Origin: Actinacidiphila yeochonensis CN732
GTDB lineage: Bacteria; Actinomycetota; Actinomycetes; Streptomycetales; Streptomycetaceae
Reading direction: 5' to 3'
DNA: 64,000 bases
NCBI RefSeq assembly: GCF_000745345.1
Contig: NZ_JQNR01000002.1
Span: 186,001 to 250,000 of the forward strand
Below, piece by piece: positions 50,289 to 57,938 of the stretch (the first letter of the stretch is position 1; every line of letters starts with the position of its first letter). The notes beneath the pieces are model-generated. The model was not told where the DNA came from. It made no database searches and saw nothing but the letters and a program-made list of their open reading frames with translations. A program made the position numbers and the translations under genes.

Positions 50289-50804
50289 CTACGGCGACGG
50301 GATGATGACGACGTCACCGGCCGCCACGGCGTGGTGCGCGGCGATGGCCTTCCGCAGGTCTGCGCCATCGGCGCCTTCGGTATCGAACAGGCCGACGCGG
50401 ACCTGATCCCCGAGAGCGGGAATCAGGTAGGTGACGGTCTCGCCGAGAGGCTGGGATACAGAGTTCCCCTCGGTTCCGAGGCGCTCGAAGGCGGTGGGCT
50501 GGGGAATCAACTGCAGACCGTTGCTGACCCAGAACCGTTCCGCGGTGGAGCCCTGCAGCAGGACGCTGAGACCGTCGCCCGTGGAGAACGAGCGCAGCTT
50601 GCGCTCCCGGTAGCCGGCGGCGGTCGCCCGGTCGCCCGGGGCAAGGAGTTCGGCGGGTGCGTTGAACATCTCCACGGCCCGCCAGAGTGCGGTTTCCGGG
50701 TTGCCGTCCGGGACGGTGTAGGAGAACACCCTGAGCATCGGGTGGCGGCGCCGGTAGCCGTCGTAGTGGTCGCGGTGCATGTTGTGCCAGATCGTGATGC
50801 GCAT
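50289..50804 (-). CDS. Hypothetical alpha/beta protein
   Basis: A 171-residue protein (ATG 50804, AGGAG upstream) starting MRITIWHNMHRDHYDGYRRR. It ends with AAGDVVIIPSP. The N-terminal strand with following His residues is distinctive, but I do not recognise it. Confidence 0.5.
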   Translation of the reverse strand: MRITIWHNMHRDHYDGYRRRHPMLRVFSYTVPDGNPETALWRAVEMFNAPAELLAPGDRATAAGYRERKLRSFSTGDGLSVLLQGSTAERFWVSNGLQLIPQPTAFERLGTEGNSVSQPLGETVTYLIPALGDQVRVGLFDTEGADGADLRKAIAAHHAVAAGDVVIIPSP

Positions 50805-50830
50805 GGGCTGCTCCTGGGTGTCGGGCGACG

Positions 50831-52456
50831 TCAGCGGGCGAGGACGCTCAGCAGGGTGGCGCCGCACTGGCGCATCCAGTCCTGGTGGGTCTCGAAGTTC
50901 GGGTTGGCCGGCGGGATGGGCCAGACGGCCTTCCACTCGGGCCCGCGGCCGGGCCGTACGAGGACCTGGTCCAGCCGGTCGTGGGGCGCACCGTCGCCCG
51001 CGCGGTAGTGCTCCAGGATCACGAGGGGGCCGGGGTACTGGCTGATGAGCGCGGCGGTGATTTCCTCGGCGGCGTTGGTAATGCTCACCGGGCCGACGCT
51101 CTGGGTGACGATGGCGAGGTGTCCGCCGTCGGCGGTGCGCCAGACCCGTAGGAGGGCGGTGCCTCCGCCGCCGGCGCAGGTGGAGGTGTAGGCCCATGCC
51201 GGATCGTCAGTGACGAGCCGGAGCGGATCCTCGATGAGAGGCAAGGGCGGAAAGGTGTCGTTCCGGCGGGCGGGCACGGGGGCTCCCAGGAGGTTGGAGG
51301 GGCGAGGACGGTCCGCGGTAGTGGGGTCAGGACGGGCAGGGCGTTTCCGGGCGTGGCGCGTCAGCGGACGGCTGGTGGGCGAGTGAGAAGGAGAGCTGCC
51401 TCGGCCCAGCGCGATTCGGAGGCTGCGGTCTGCTGGCTCGCAGACGGCGCCGCCTTCGCTCTCCCAGGTCTGTTCGGCCTCCAGAGCTGCTCGCGCGTTC
51501 TGTTCGGCGAGGGGGACCGGCCGCTTGAAGGACCGCAGGACGTGGCGGTCCAAGGGGCGCAGCCGCCTGGCAGCGGCCTTGACCTCCTCCCTGCTGCGCC
51601 CTCGACGGCGGCCGGCGGCAAGGCGGGCCTGGTGGGCGGTCCGGTCGTCCGGGTGGAGGCCGTCGGGGTGCAGTTGGGCCAGGTAGAGGGCGGTCTCGCC
51701 CATGGAGGTCACCGTGATCGCCCGGTCGGCTCCGCGGCCGACGGCGAGGAATCCGGCGCTGGCGAGCATGAGAACCCGTTCCCGGGCGACTCTCCGGCCT
51801 CCGGTGAACTGTCCCGGGGTGCGGCTTTGCCAGGCGTAGCCGTCGCGCCGGTAGAGCTTGCCGGCCTGGGCGACTTCCATCGCACGGAGCATCCCCCGGC
51901 TCCATCCCCAGCTTGGAACCTCCTGCCGCGCAGTGGACTTGGCGACCTCCAGGCGCACGCGGTTGTCGGCGTCCATGCCCGTGGTGGCGCGCTGCTCGGC
52001 CTCGTAGGCCGCGTCGCGCTCCCGTTCGGCGCGCGCCTCTTCCTGGATCTCCGCCTCGGTCCGCTGGCGTTCGATCAGCGCGGCCAGGGCCTCGGCGGTG
52101 CACGGCACTCCGGCCGTCCGCTGGGCGTCCACGGCGCGGGCTATCGCGAGCGCAGTGAAGTTGCGGCCGGTGGCGGGGTTGCCGGCCCGCTCTTCCTCGG
52201 CGGCCAGGCGGGCGTAGCGCTCGGCGTCGGTGGCGGCCTGGTGCGCCTCGAACATGATCGTGTCGAGCCTGGCGCTGTTCGCCGCCGTGCTCCGGGCTGC
52301 CGCCCGCATTGCCGTGTCCGCCGCTCGAGTTGCCTCCCGTGCTGCCTGCTGCGCGATGCGGGCGGCGGGGCAGTCGGGCACCTCGGCCGGCGTCGAAACG
52401 GTAGGCACGTCAGCCGACGAGCGAATGCCGGGGGCCACGGTTGGCGACGCGTGCAT
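50831..52456 (-). CDS. Large coiled-coil hypothetical protein
   Basis: The 541-residue protein has a long Ala/Arg/Glu coiled coil (about 25-165), a basic central domain with a winged-helix-like stretch (RERVLMLASAGFLAVGRGAD) and a C-terminal beta domain with GGGGTALLRVWRTADGGHLA. Function unknown; largest gene of the tRNA-Arg operon. Confidence 0.55.
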   Translation of the reverse strand: MHASPTVAPGIRSSADVPTVSTPAEVPDCPAARIAQQAAREATRAADTAMRAAARSTAANSARLDTIMFEAHQAATDAERYARLAAEEERAGNPATGRNFTALAIARAVDAQRTAGVPCTAEALAALIERQRTEAEIQEEARAERERDAAYEAEQRATTGMDADNRVRLEVAKSTARQEVPSWGWSRGMLRAMEVAQAGKLYRRDGYAWQSRTPGQFTGGRRVARERVLMLASAGFLAVGRGADRAITVTSMGETALYLAQLHPDGLHPDDRTAHQARLAAGRRRGRSREEVKAAARRLRPLDRHVLRSFKRPVPLAEQNARAALEAEQTWESEGGAVCEPADRSLRIALGRGSSPSHSPTSRPLTRHARKRPARPDPTTADRPRPSNLLGAPVPARRNDTFPPLPLIEDPLRLVTDDPAWAYTSTCAGGGGTALLRVWRTADGGHLAIVTQSVGPVSITNAAEEITAALISQYPGPLVILEHYRAGDGAPHDRLDQVLVRPGRGPEWKAVWPIPPANPNFETHQDWMRQCGATLLSVLAR

Positions 52457-52512
52457 CTCAGCTCCTCATCTCGTGGGGCGGGGTCTGCTCGGGCAACCGG
52501 GGGACAAGGGAG

Positions 52513-52728
52513 TCAGGGACCGACGGGCTTGCCCCGGACGTAGCACCGGCAGGGGCCGGCCGGCGGGCAGTGGTGGTGGACCGCGTGTTTCGCTGCCCAG
52601 TCCATGGGCTGGGCGCCCGCCTCCTGGCGGCGGCCGCAGCGGCAGTAGCTGCGGTGGAGCCAGGGGTGATAGGTGACGAAGGGGTGGCCCCGGTCGTCGC
52701 ACCAGCGTGCGGTGGCTTGTCCGATCAC
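52513..52728 (-). CDS. Small zinc-binding-like protein
   Basis: A 71-residue protein (GTG 52728 overlapping the previous stop) with Cys/His clusters: CDDRGHPF, HRSYCRCG and HHHCPPAGPCRC. Probable zinc protein; function unknown. Confidence 0.5.
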   Translation of the reverse strand: MIGQATARWCDDRGHPFVTYHPWLHRSYCRCGRRQEAGAQPMDWAAKHAVHHHCPPAGPCRCYVRGKPVGP

Positions 52729-53213
52729 GGGCGGCCGGCCGGCCGCAGGTGGTGTGCGATGGCGCGGACGGCGCGGGCGGCAACCAGCGCGGGCAGCGTG
52801 AGGGCGGCGTCGGCCACGCCCCCCGCGCGGACAGTAAGGCGCTGGGTGGCGCCGTGGACCCGTGCGGTGAAGCGTCCTTCGCTGGCAACGCGGCCCAGGG
52901 AGGTCTGGACAGTGAAAGGGGAGAAGCAGATGCCGGCGCGGGGTACCAGTACCTCCCGCATCACCGTGACAGGCAGTCCCTTGATGACCAGCGAGACGAT
53001 GTCGCCGGTGACCTCGATCCGGACCTCGCCCGGCTCGGTGTCCACGTGGGAGGGCAGGGTGCAGCGGAAGGCCCGGTACGGGTCGTCGTAATCCCCGAGG
53101 AGACCCAGGGCGGGCAAGGCCTCGCGCAGCAGGGCAGCCGTGCTGACGCGGTAGGCGTCGCGCGCTGCCCACCACGCGTGCTCGGTGGGAGACAGGTCGA
53201 ATACGTGCGTCAT
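52725..53213 (-). CDS. Hypothetical beta-rich protein
   Basis: A 162-residue protein (ATG 53213) with alternating hydrophobic strands in the middle (GDIVSLVIKGLPVTVMREVL) and a helical C-terminus. Similar order to other regulon proteins with beta domain then helix. Unknown. Confidence 0.5.
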   Translation of the reverse strand: MTHVFDLSPTEHAWWAARDAYRVSTAALLREALPALGLLGDYDDPYRAFRCTLPSHVDTEPGEVRIEVTGDIVSLVIKGLPVTVMREVLVPRAGICFSPFTVQTSLGRVASEGRFTARVHGATQRLTVRAGGVADAALTLPALVAARAVRAIAHHLRPAGRP

Positions 53214-53248
53214 CGGGCCCTTCGCAGGTGGGTGGCGATCGGCGGTGG

Positions 53249-53671
53249 TCACTTCGTATGGGTGGTCATCGTCGGAACGCCGTCGATGAGGACCGGCTGC
53301 CAGGTGTCGCCGAGCGTGACCGTGCTCGCGCACTGGTGGCACAGCGACCCGGTATCGCACTCCTCCACCGCCCGTTCGGCGATGGCGCCCGGGTTGGTCA
53401 GGTCCGTCTCGATATCGACGGCGGTGCCGGCGTGCGTGGTCAGCGTGACCATGTAGACGCCGCCGCCAAGGGAGGTCAGGTTGGGCTCGCCGCCGACCGT
53501 GACGCACTCCCATTCGTCACCGAGTTCGATGTCGCCGCAGTAGTTGCACAGCGAGCCGACGTCGACCAGGCCCAGGGCGAGTTCCACGACCGCGTCCAGG
53601 TCCGTGAGGTCCGTCTCGACGCGCACCACCGTGTCCGCATATGTGGTCAGGGGCACGGTGTAGGCGGTCAT
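53249..53671 (-). CDS. Tandem-duplicated CxxC protein
   Basis: The 140-residue protein consists of two similar halves, each with a beta start (YTVPLTTYADTVV; YMVTLTTHAGTAV), a shared VETDL / IETDL, a Cys pair (GSLCNYCG; GSLCHQC) and LGDEW / LGDTW. The two Cys pairs may together hold one zinc. It is the first protein gene after tRNA-Arg in the same transcript. Confidence 0.6.
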   Translation of the reverse strand: MTAYTVPLTTYADTVVRVETDLTDLDAVVELALGLVDVGSLCNYCGDIELGDEWECVTVGGEPNLTSLGGGVYMVTLTTHAGTAVDIETDLTNPGAIAERAVEECDTGSLCHQCASTVTLGDTWQPVLIDGVPTMTTHTK

Positions 53672-53738
53672 CGGTCTCACCTCGTCGTGATCGGGCCGAC
53701 GGAGTCGGGACGTGCTGGACTGTTGGAGGTCTAAGCGG

Positions 53739-53810
53739 TGCTCCTGCGAGGATTCGAACCCCGGGTTCCGGCTCCGTAGGCCGGTGTCCTCTCCGCTGGA
53801 CGACAAGAGC
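53739..53810 (-). tRNA. tRNA-Arg (ACG)
   Basis: A canonical cloverleaf: acceptor GCTCTTG / CAGGAGC, D arm GTCC-AGCGGAGA-GGAC, anticodon arm CCGGC-CTACGGA-GCCGG with U33 and anticodon ACG, T arm CGGGG-TTCGAAT-CCTCG, discriminator A73. It reads CGN (with inosine) Arg codons. A regulon promoter lies about 60 bp upstream. Confidence 0.93.
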
Positions 53811-53866
53811 TGGCGGGCATCAGGCGATGGCGTTCGGGATCTGGAGGGCTGCCCCCGCCATCGGTT

Positions 53867-53917
53867 GACACATAAAGAGTACCCCGCAGAAGGTGTTAAG
53901 GTCAAGTTTTATGTGTC
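53867..53917 (-). promoter_or_regulatory. Regulon promoter/operator, copy 7 (class I), driving tRNA-Arg
   Basis: Read leftward: GACACATAAAACTTGACC, 18-bp spacer, TACTCT (53881-53876), TTATGTGTCA. First downstream gene is tRNA-Arg, then the 53671 to 49768 genes. Confidence 0.88.
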
Positions 53918-54007
53918 GCAATGACTGGTCGGGCACGCGTCTCGCCGCAGTAGTTGCCGCGACAGCCCACTCGGGCGGGGACGGCATGGGCCATCCCCGC
54001 CGGGCGA

Positions 54008-56599
54008 TCAGCTCGCGAGCGAGGCGACGAGATCCGAGGCGGACAGCAGCCGAAGGGTGCCGGCATCCAGTCCGCCGGTGTGCAGGGCGTATGCCTCGGC
54101 GCCGGCCGGGAGCGGGATGTCGCCGCGCAGCAGGTAGGCGAGCGAGGCGTCGCGCAGGTCCGCCGGATCGTCGGTGTGCGGTGCGCCGATGCGTGCGGCG
54201 AAGGCGGTCACGTCCTCCTGGGCCCGGCGCCGGTAGGTGCTGGCCGATCCGTCGTGGTGGCGGACGATGACCGTGCTGGCCCGCGCGGCGGCGTGCCAGA
54301 GGGCCAGCTCGCCAAGGCTGACGCGGGCGCCGGAGGCGAACAGGGCGGTCAGGTGCTCGGCGAGGACGGCCAGGTCGTCCGCGTGGCGGTGCACGGCGTG
54401 GTGGGTGCCGGTCACGCCCTGGGCGACGTCGAGCCAGCGCATGGTGCGTCCTGCGATGTCCAGCATGAGCGGGACGCTCGCGCGCGAGGCGCTGGTGAGG
54501 TCGTAGCGCTGCTCGACCTGGCGGGCGTCGAAGACCGCGCCGGTCGTGCCCGGCTCGTCGCGGGCCATCAGCCCGGCGAAGGCGTCGTCCAACTTGACGA
54601 AGGGGACGTTGTTGAAGCTGTAGACGACCGCGACGGCGTAGCGGACGCCACGGGCTGCGAGCTTGTCCAGGTCGAGGTCGACGAACTCGGACGCACCGTG
54701 CGGCGGCGGCGCGCTGGTGAGGTCACCGGAGTGGACGGCCGCGTCGTTCCCGAAGCGCAGGTTGGTGTAGGCGCACGTGCCGATGTGCTCCCAGCGCTCG
54801 TTGAACAGGGCGACGGACAGGTCCAGGTCGGTGCGGCCGGACTCGGCGGATTCCATCCAGTGCAGGAACAGGCGCAGCGTCCGGCCGTCGGGAACGGGCA
54901 GCTCGCTGCCGCGCGGGAGGGTCACCAGGGCGCGCGAGGCGGTGCGCTCGGCGAACGGGGCGATGATGCCGTCGAGTTCGGCGTCCAGGACGGCCACATC
55001 GGCCGTGGGCAGCGCTCCGGCACGGCGCAGGACCTCGTCGGTGAGGATGCGAGTGGCCTCCTCGGCGGCTCCCGGGTTGAGCGGGGCGCGCTCGTCCGGG
55101 GTGATGTACGCCCGGGCGGTTTCGCCCTTCGGGAAGAACACCCGGCCGGGAAGCGGCGGCTGCGTGCGCGAGCGTACGGCGCCGAGTGCCGAGAGCAGGA
55201 CGGCGGGGGCGACGCGGGGCGCGGCGGTGCGCAGTGCGGCCAGAACGGGCTCGGTGTCGTCCGGGCCGGACAGGCGGAGCAAGTGGTCCAGGCGGCGGAC
55301 CAGTTCGCCCGGCCGGCGGCTCAGCGGGGCCAGAGCGCCGGGCACGTCCGTGGCGGCCAGGGCGGTCTCGACCTGGCTCGCCCAGAGGGGGACGCGGATC
55401 GTGTCGCCGTCGGCTTCGACGCCGTCGGTGGCGCGGGCGGTGGCGCGCAGCCCGGTGGACAGGTCGTCGTCGCCGAGCTGGGTGGAGCGCAGCGCGGCGA
55501 ACGCGAGGGCGGCGCGCGGGAAGCGGTCGGCGTACTCGAAGACGTGCAGCCGTTCGGCGGCCGCCTTCCACCGGAGCGGGTACCGGTGCAGGTCCTCCGC
55601 GACGAGCTGCGGGTCCAGGCCGTCGAGGGCCTGGAGCAGGGCGCGGCGCAGAGGGCGCGGGACGGTGGTGATGCGGGCCGCGGAGGTCAGGCCGGGGTCG
55701 CCGCCTGACCGGACGGCCAGCAGGCGCAGGACGTCGGTGGCAGTGGTGATGCGGTCCGTGGCCGCGGGCAGGGTGGTGGGGTAGAGGGCGCGGTCGTCCA
55801 GCAGCCAGGCCAGAACGCGGGCCTTGGTCTCACGGCCGGGGACCTGCGCGGGCAGCCAGCCGAGGGTTTCGCGGTCGCCGGCTCCGTCGAGCAGGACGGC
55901 GAGGTCGTCGGCGTCCTGCGGGCTGAGCGCGCCCGTACGGTCAAGCAGGGTGGTCAGCTCGTCGGCGGCGTGCGACCGGCGGGCGGTCGGGCCGCCGCCG
56001 AGGGAGAGCACGCGCAGGCGAGTCGGCAGGGCGCGCCGCGCGGAGGCGGTGGGCCGGGCGCTGGCCGGGTGGAGGAAGGGGTCGGCCGGGTCGATGCGGC
56101 GGTGGCAGATCGGGCAGGCGGAGAAGTCGGCGCCGTCGAAGCAGGTGCGGCACACCAGGTGCGCACACGGCGAGACGGGGTGGACGCTGCCGTGGGTGCC
56201 GCACAGGACGCACGGCTGCTCCGGGGCCTGGAGGAGCACCGTCAGGACGCGGTCGGTCCAGAAGGCGAGGGTGTCGGCCGGGACGGACTGCGGGAAGCGG
56301 CGGAAGAGGGGGGTGTGGTCGCGGTCGGCGCCGAGGTCGGCGTCGAGATGCGCCAGCAGCGCAGCGCCCGCCGTCGCCAGTGCCGGCGAGGCGAGGGCGG
56401 CCAGGGCTTCGCGCAGCGACGCGGAGATGAGGTAGCCGCGGTCGATGAGGTCGCTTTCCAGCAGGGTGACGCCGGCAAGGACGTCGGGAGCGGTCGACGA
56501 TGCGGAGTCGGGGAGGTAGACGGAGCCGCGGCGCTGGAGCAGGACCGCGTCCAGGCTGCGCTGGCTGCTCGACGTGATGCTGGTCGCCGTGGTCGTCAT
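54008..56599 (-). CDS. RING-finger / TerD-like protein (MXAN_6230/SCO0854 type)
   Basis: The 863-residue protein has a complete C3HC4 RING (C130, C133, C145, H147, C150, C153, C162, C165), a long helical middle and a beta-sandwich region near 600-720 with LDLSVALFNERWEHIGTCAY and YAVAVVYSFNNVPF, typical of TerD-like domains. RING proteins are E3 ubiquitin ligases in eukaryotes. In bacteria such proteins occur with tellurite-resistance-type TerD domains, AAA+ and vWA proteins in predicted stress or conflict systems. A MoxR/vWA operon with the same promoter lies 0.4 kb away. Biochemical role unknown. Confidence 0.78.
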   Translation of the reverse strand: MTTTATSITSSSQRSLDAVLLQRRGSVYLPDSASSTAPDVLAGVTLLESDLIDRGYLISASLREALAALASPALATAGAALLAHLDADLGADRDHTPLFRRFPQSVPADTLAFWTDRVLTVLLQAPEQPCVLCGTHGSVHPVSPCAHLVCRTCFDGADFSACPICHRRIDPADPFLHPASARPTASARRALPTRLRVLSLGGGPTARRSHAADELTTLLDRTGALSPQDADDLAVLLDGAGDRETLGWLPAQVPGRETKARVLAWLLDDRALYPTTLPAATDRITTATDVLRLLAVRSGGDPGLTSAARITTVPRPLRRALLQALDGLDPQLVAEDLHRYPLRWKAAAERLHVFEYADRFPRAALAFAALRSTQLGDDDLSTGLRATARATDGVEADGDTIRVPLWASQVETALAATDVPGALAPLSRRPGELVRRLDHLLRLSGPDDTEPVLAALRTAAPRVAPAVLLSALGAVRSRTQPPLPGRVFFPKGETARAYITPDERAPLNPGAAEEATRILTDEVLRRAGALPTADVAVLDAELDGIIAPFAERTASRALVTLPRGSELPVPDGRTLRLFLHWMESAESGRTDLDLSVALFNERWEHIGTCAYTNLRFGNDAAVHSGDLTSAPPPHGASEFVDLDLDKLAARGVRYAVAVVYSFNNVPFVKLDDAFAGLMARDEPGTTGAVFDARQVEQRYDLTSASRASVPLMLDIAGRTMRWLDVAQGVTGTHHAVHRHADDLAVLAEHLTALFASGARVSLGELALWHAAARASTVIVRHHDGSASTYRRRAQEDVTAFAARIGAPHTDDPADLRDASLAYLLRGDIPLPAGAEAYALHTGGLDAGTLRLLSASDLVASLAS

Positions 56600-56715
56600 G
56601 TGGTGGTGTTCCCCCTGAGTTCTACCGGCGTCGGGCCGGGGTCCGTGTGGCGCCGCCGGGACCGAGCCGCCGGCGCTGTCCTGCGAGGCACCCGCGACGG
56701 GCCGGGCATGGAAAA

Positions 56716-56789
56716 GCGGGGCGGGAAGTGCGCGCGCTGGTTTCTATTCCAAGAGGTTGAGAAGGAAGCACGCTGCGGAGCCGCCCCGC
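56716..56789 (-). ncRNA. Structured leader or small RNA upstream of the RING gene
   Basis: A perfect 9-bp stem (GCGGGGCGG / CCGCCCCGC) closes a 56-base internal region with further pairing (GTGC / GCAC). On the leftward strand it is followed by TTTT, as a terminator would be. It lies in the 300-nt leader of the RING gene and could be an attenuator. Not a recognised riboswitch. Confidence 0.4.
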
Positions 56790-56905
56790 GAGACCTGACG
56801 GTATCAACCGTGATGTCGCGGGCACATGGCATTTTCGTTGCCCGGTGCAGGGGAGGCCGGAGGTCTTAACTCGGCGTGGAGTCCGGGCCGTCACCCGCAC
56901 CGGGT

Positions 56906-56943
56906 GACACATAAAACATACCTTGAGGAGGAGGGGCTGTCAA
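56906..56943 (-). promoter_or_regulatory. Regulon promoter/operator, copy 8 (class I, upstream half-site missing)
   Basis: Read leftward: TTGACA (56943-56938), 17-bp spacer, TATGTT (56920-56915), TTATGTGTCA. The ACACATAAAA part before the -35 is absent, so only the downstream half-site is kept. Drives the RING gene. Confidence 0.75.
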
Positions 56944-56997
56944 CTCTCGAGGACGAGTTGCATGGCGTCGCTCGGGCGCCACTGCGTACGGGTCCGG

Positions 56998-57690
56998 TCA
57001 CGCCGTCGTTTCGGGGGAGGCGAAGTCGGCCGGCGCCGGACCTACCTCACCGGTGGTGTGCCAGTCCCACAGGGACCATGCGGCCTCGACGCTGCTGCAC
57101 CACGCGGTCGCGCGTCCAGCGCGGCAGAGGTCGATGGTGGGCGAACAGCGGCAGGTGACACGGAACTTGCCCGCGTGGCGGGTCACGACGGCCTGGATGA
57201 TTCGGCCTCGGTGGGCGCCGGCCTCTACATCGAGCTGAACGGCCGCATCGATCTGCTCGTGGGTCACCACGACCAGCCGTTCCACATCGTCGACGAGCCC
57301 CCAGGTGTGCCCGTCTGCTCCCGTGTGGGCGGCCTCCGCCACCCAGCGGCCGAGCCGGTACACGTGGCCGACCGTGCCGGCTAGGACCTGTTCGGGGAAG
57401 TTCTGCACGACGAGGTCGCCGCGGCGCACCTGCGGAGCGTCGGCCAGGGCCCGGAGCTCGACCGTACGGGCCTCGGCCGGCGCACGGTCCTTCGGTCGGG
57501 CGGCCTCGATCCGCCACACCCCTGGCGCGGGGGTATGGCTCATCAGCTCCCACTCGCCCCGGCGGCCCTGGACGGCGACGATGTCGCCCTTCCGGAATCC
57601 GCCCCACATGACCAGGCCGGGCATGCAGGATCCGGCGTCAGGGTGATCCCTCGCACTGCCCGGCGGTTCAGGGAAGGTCGAGTCCGGCAT
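56998..57690 (-). CDS. Hypothetical protein with beta-barrel-like repeats
   Basis: The 230-residue protein (ATG 57690 after GGGAAG; ATG 57624 also possible) contains short beta modules (FRKGDIVAVQGRRGEWELMS; VRRGDLVVQNFPEQVLAGTV) suggesting small barrel domains, then a C-terminal Cys/Trp-rich tail. Last gene of the MoxR/vWA operon. Unknown. Confidence 0.5.
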   Translation of the reverse strand: MPDSTFPEPPGSARDHPDAGSCMPGLVMWGGFRKGDIVAVQGRRGEWELMSHTPAPGVWRIEAARPKDRAPAEARTVELRALADAPQVRRGDLVVQNFPEQVLAGTVGHVYRLGRWVAEAAHTGADGHTWGLVDDVERLVVVTHEQIDAAVQLDVEAGAHRGRIIQAVVTRHAGKFRVTCRCSPTIDLCRAGRATAWCSSVEAAWSLWDWHTTGEVGPAPADFASPETTA

Positions 57691-57859
57691 CTTCTTCCCT
57701 GACGCGAGCCCAGATGACCATTTCGTGCCGGTGCCCGGGCGTACACGGGGGCAGCGCCTCACCGGGGCCGAGATCGAAGTACGGCTGGCTCTCCCCGGGA
57801 GAGCACGGGCTCACCATGGCGCGGAGGCAGAACTTGCAGAAGGGCAGGCTGATGCGCAT
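57668..57859 (-). CDS. Small CxxC protein
   Basis: A 63-residue protein (ATG 57859, AAAGGAG upstream) beginning MRISLPFCKFCLRAMVSPC, with four Cys and two His. Overlaps the next gene's start by 23 bases. Probable zinc protein in the MoxR/vWA operon. Confidence 0.5.
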   Translation of the reverse strand: MRISLPFCKFCLRAMVSPCSPGESQPYFDLGPGEALPPCTPGHRHEMVIWARVREEDAGLDLP

Positions 57860-57938
57860 GGGCGCTCCTTTCGCTGAACGGGCGTGTCCGAGGAAGGGGT
57901 GAGGGCGGGGCGGGCCGGAAGGCGGGCCCGCCCCGGGG

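Noticed and set aside
56716..56789. Possible tRNA in the RING-gene leader
   Set aside because: Acceptor-like stem is present but there is no T loop or D arm; better described as a hairpin.
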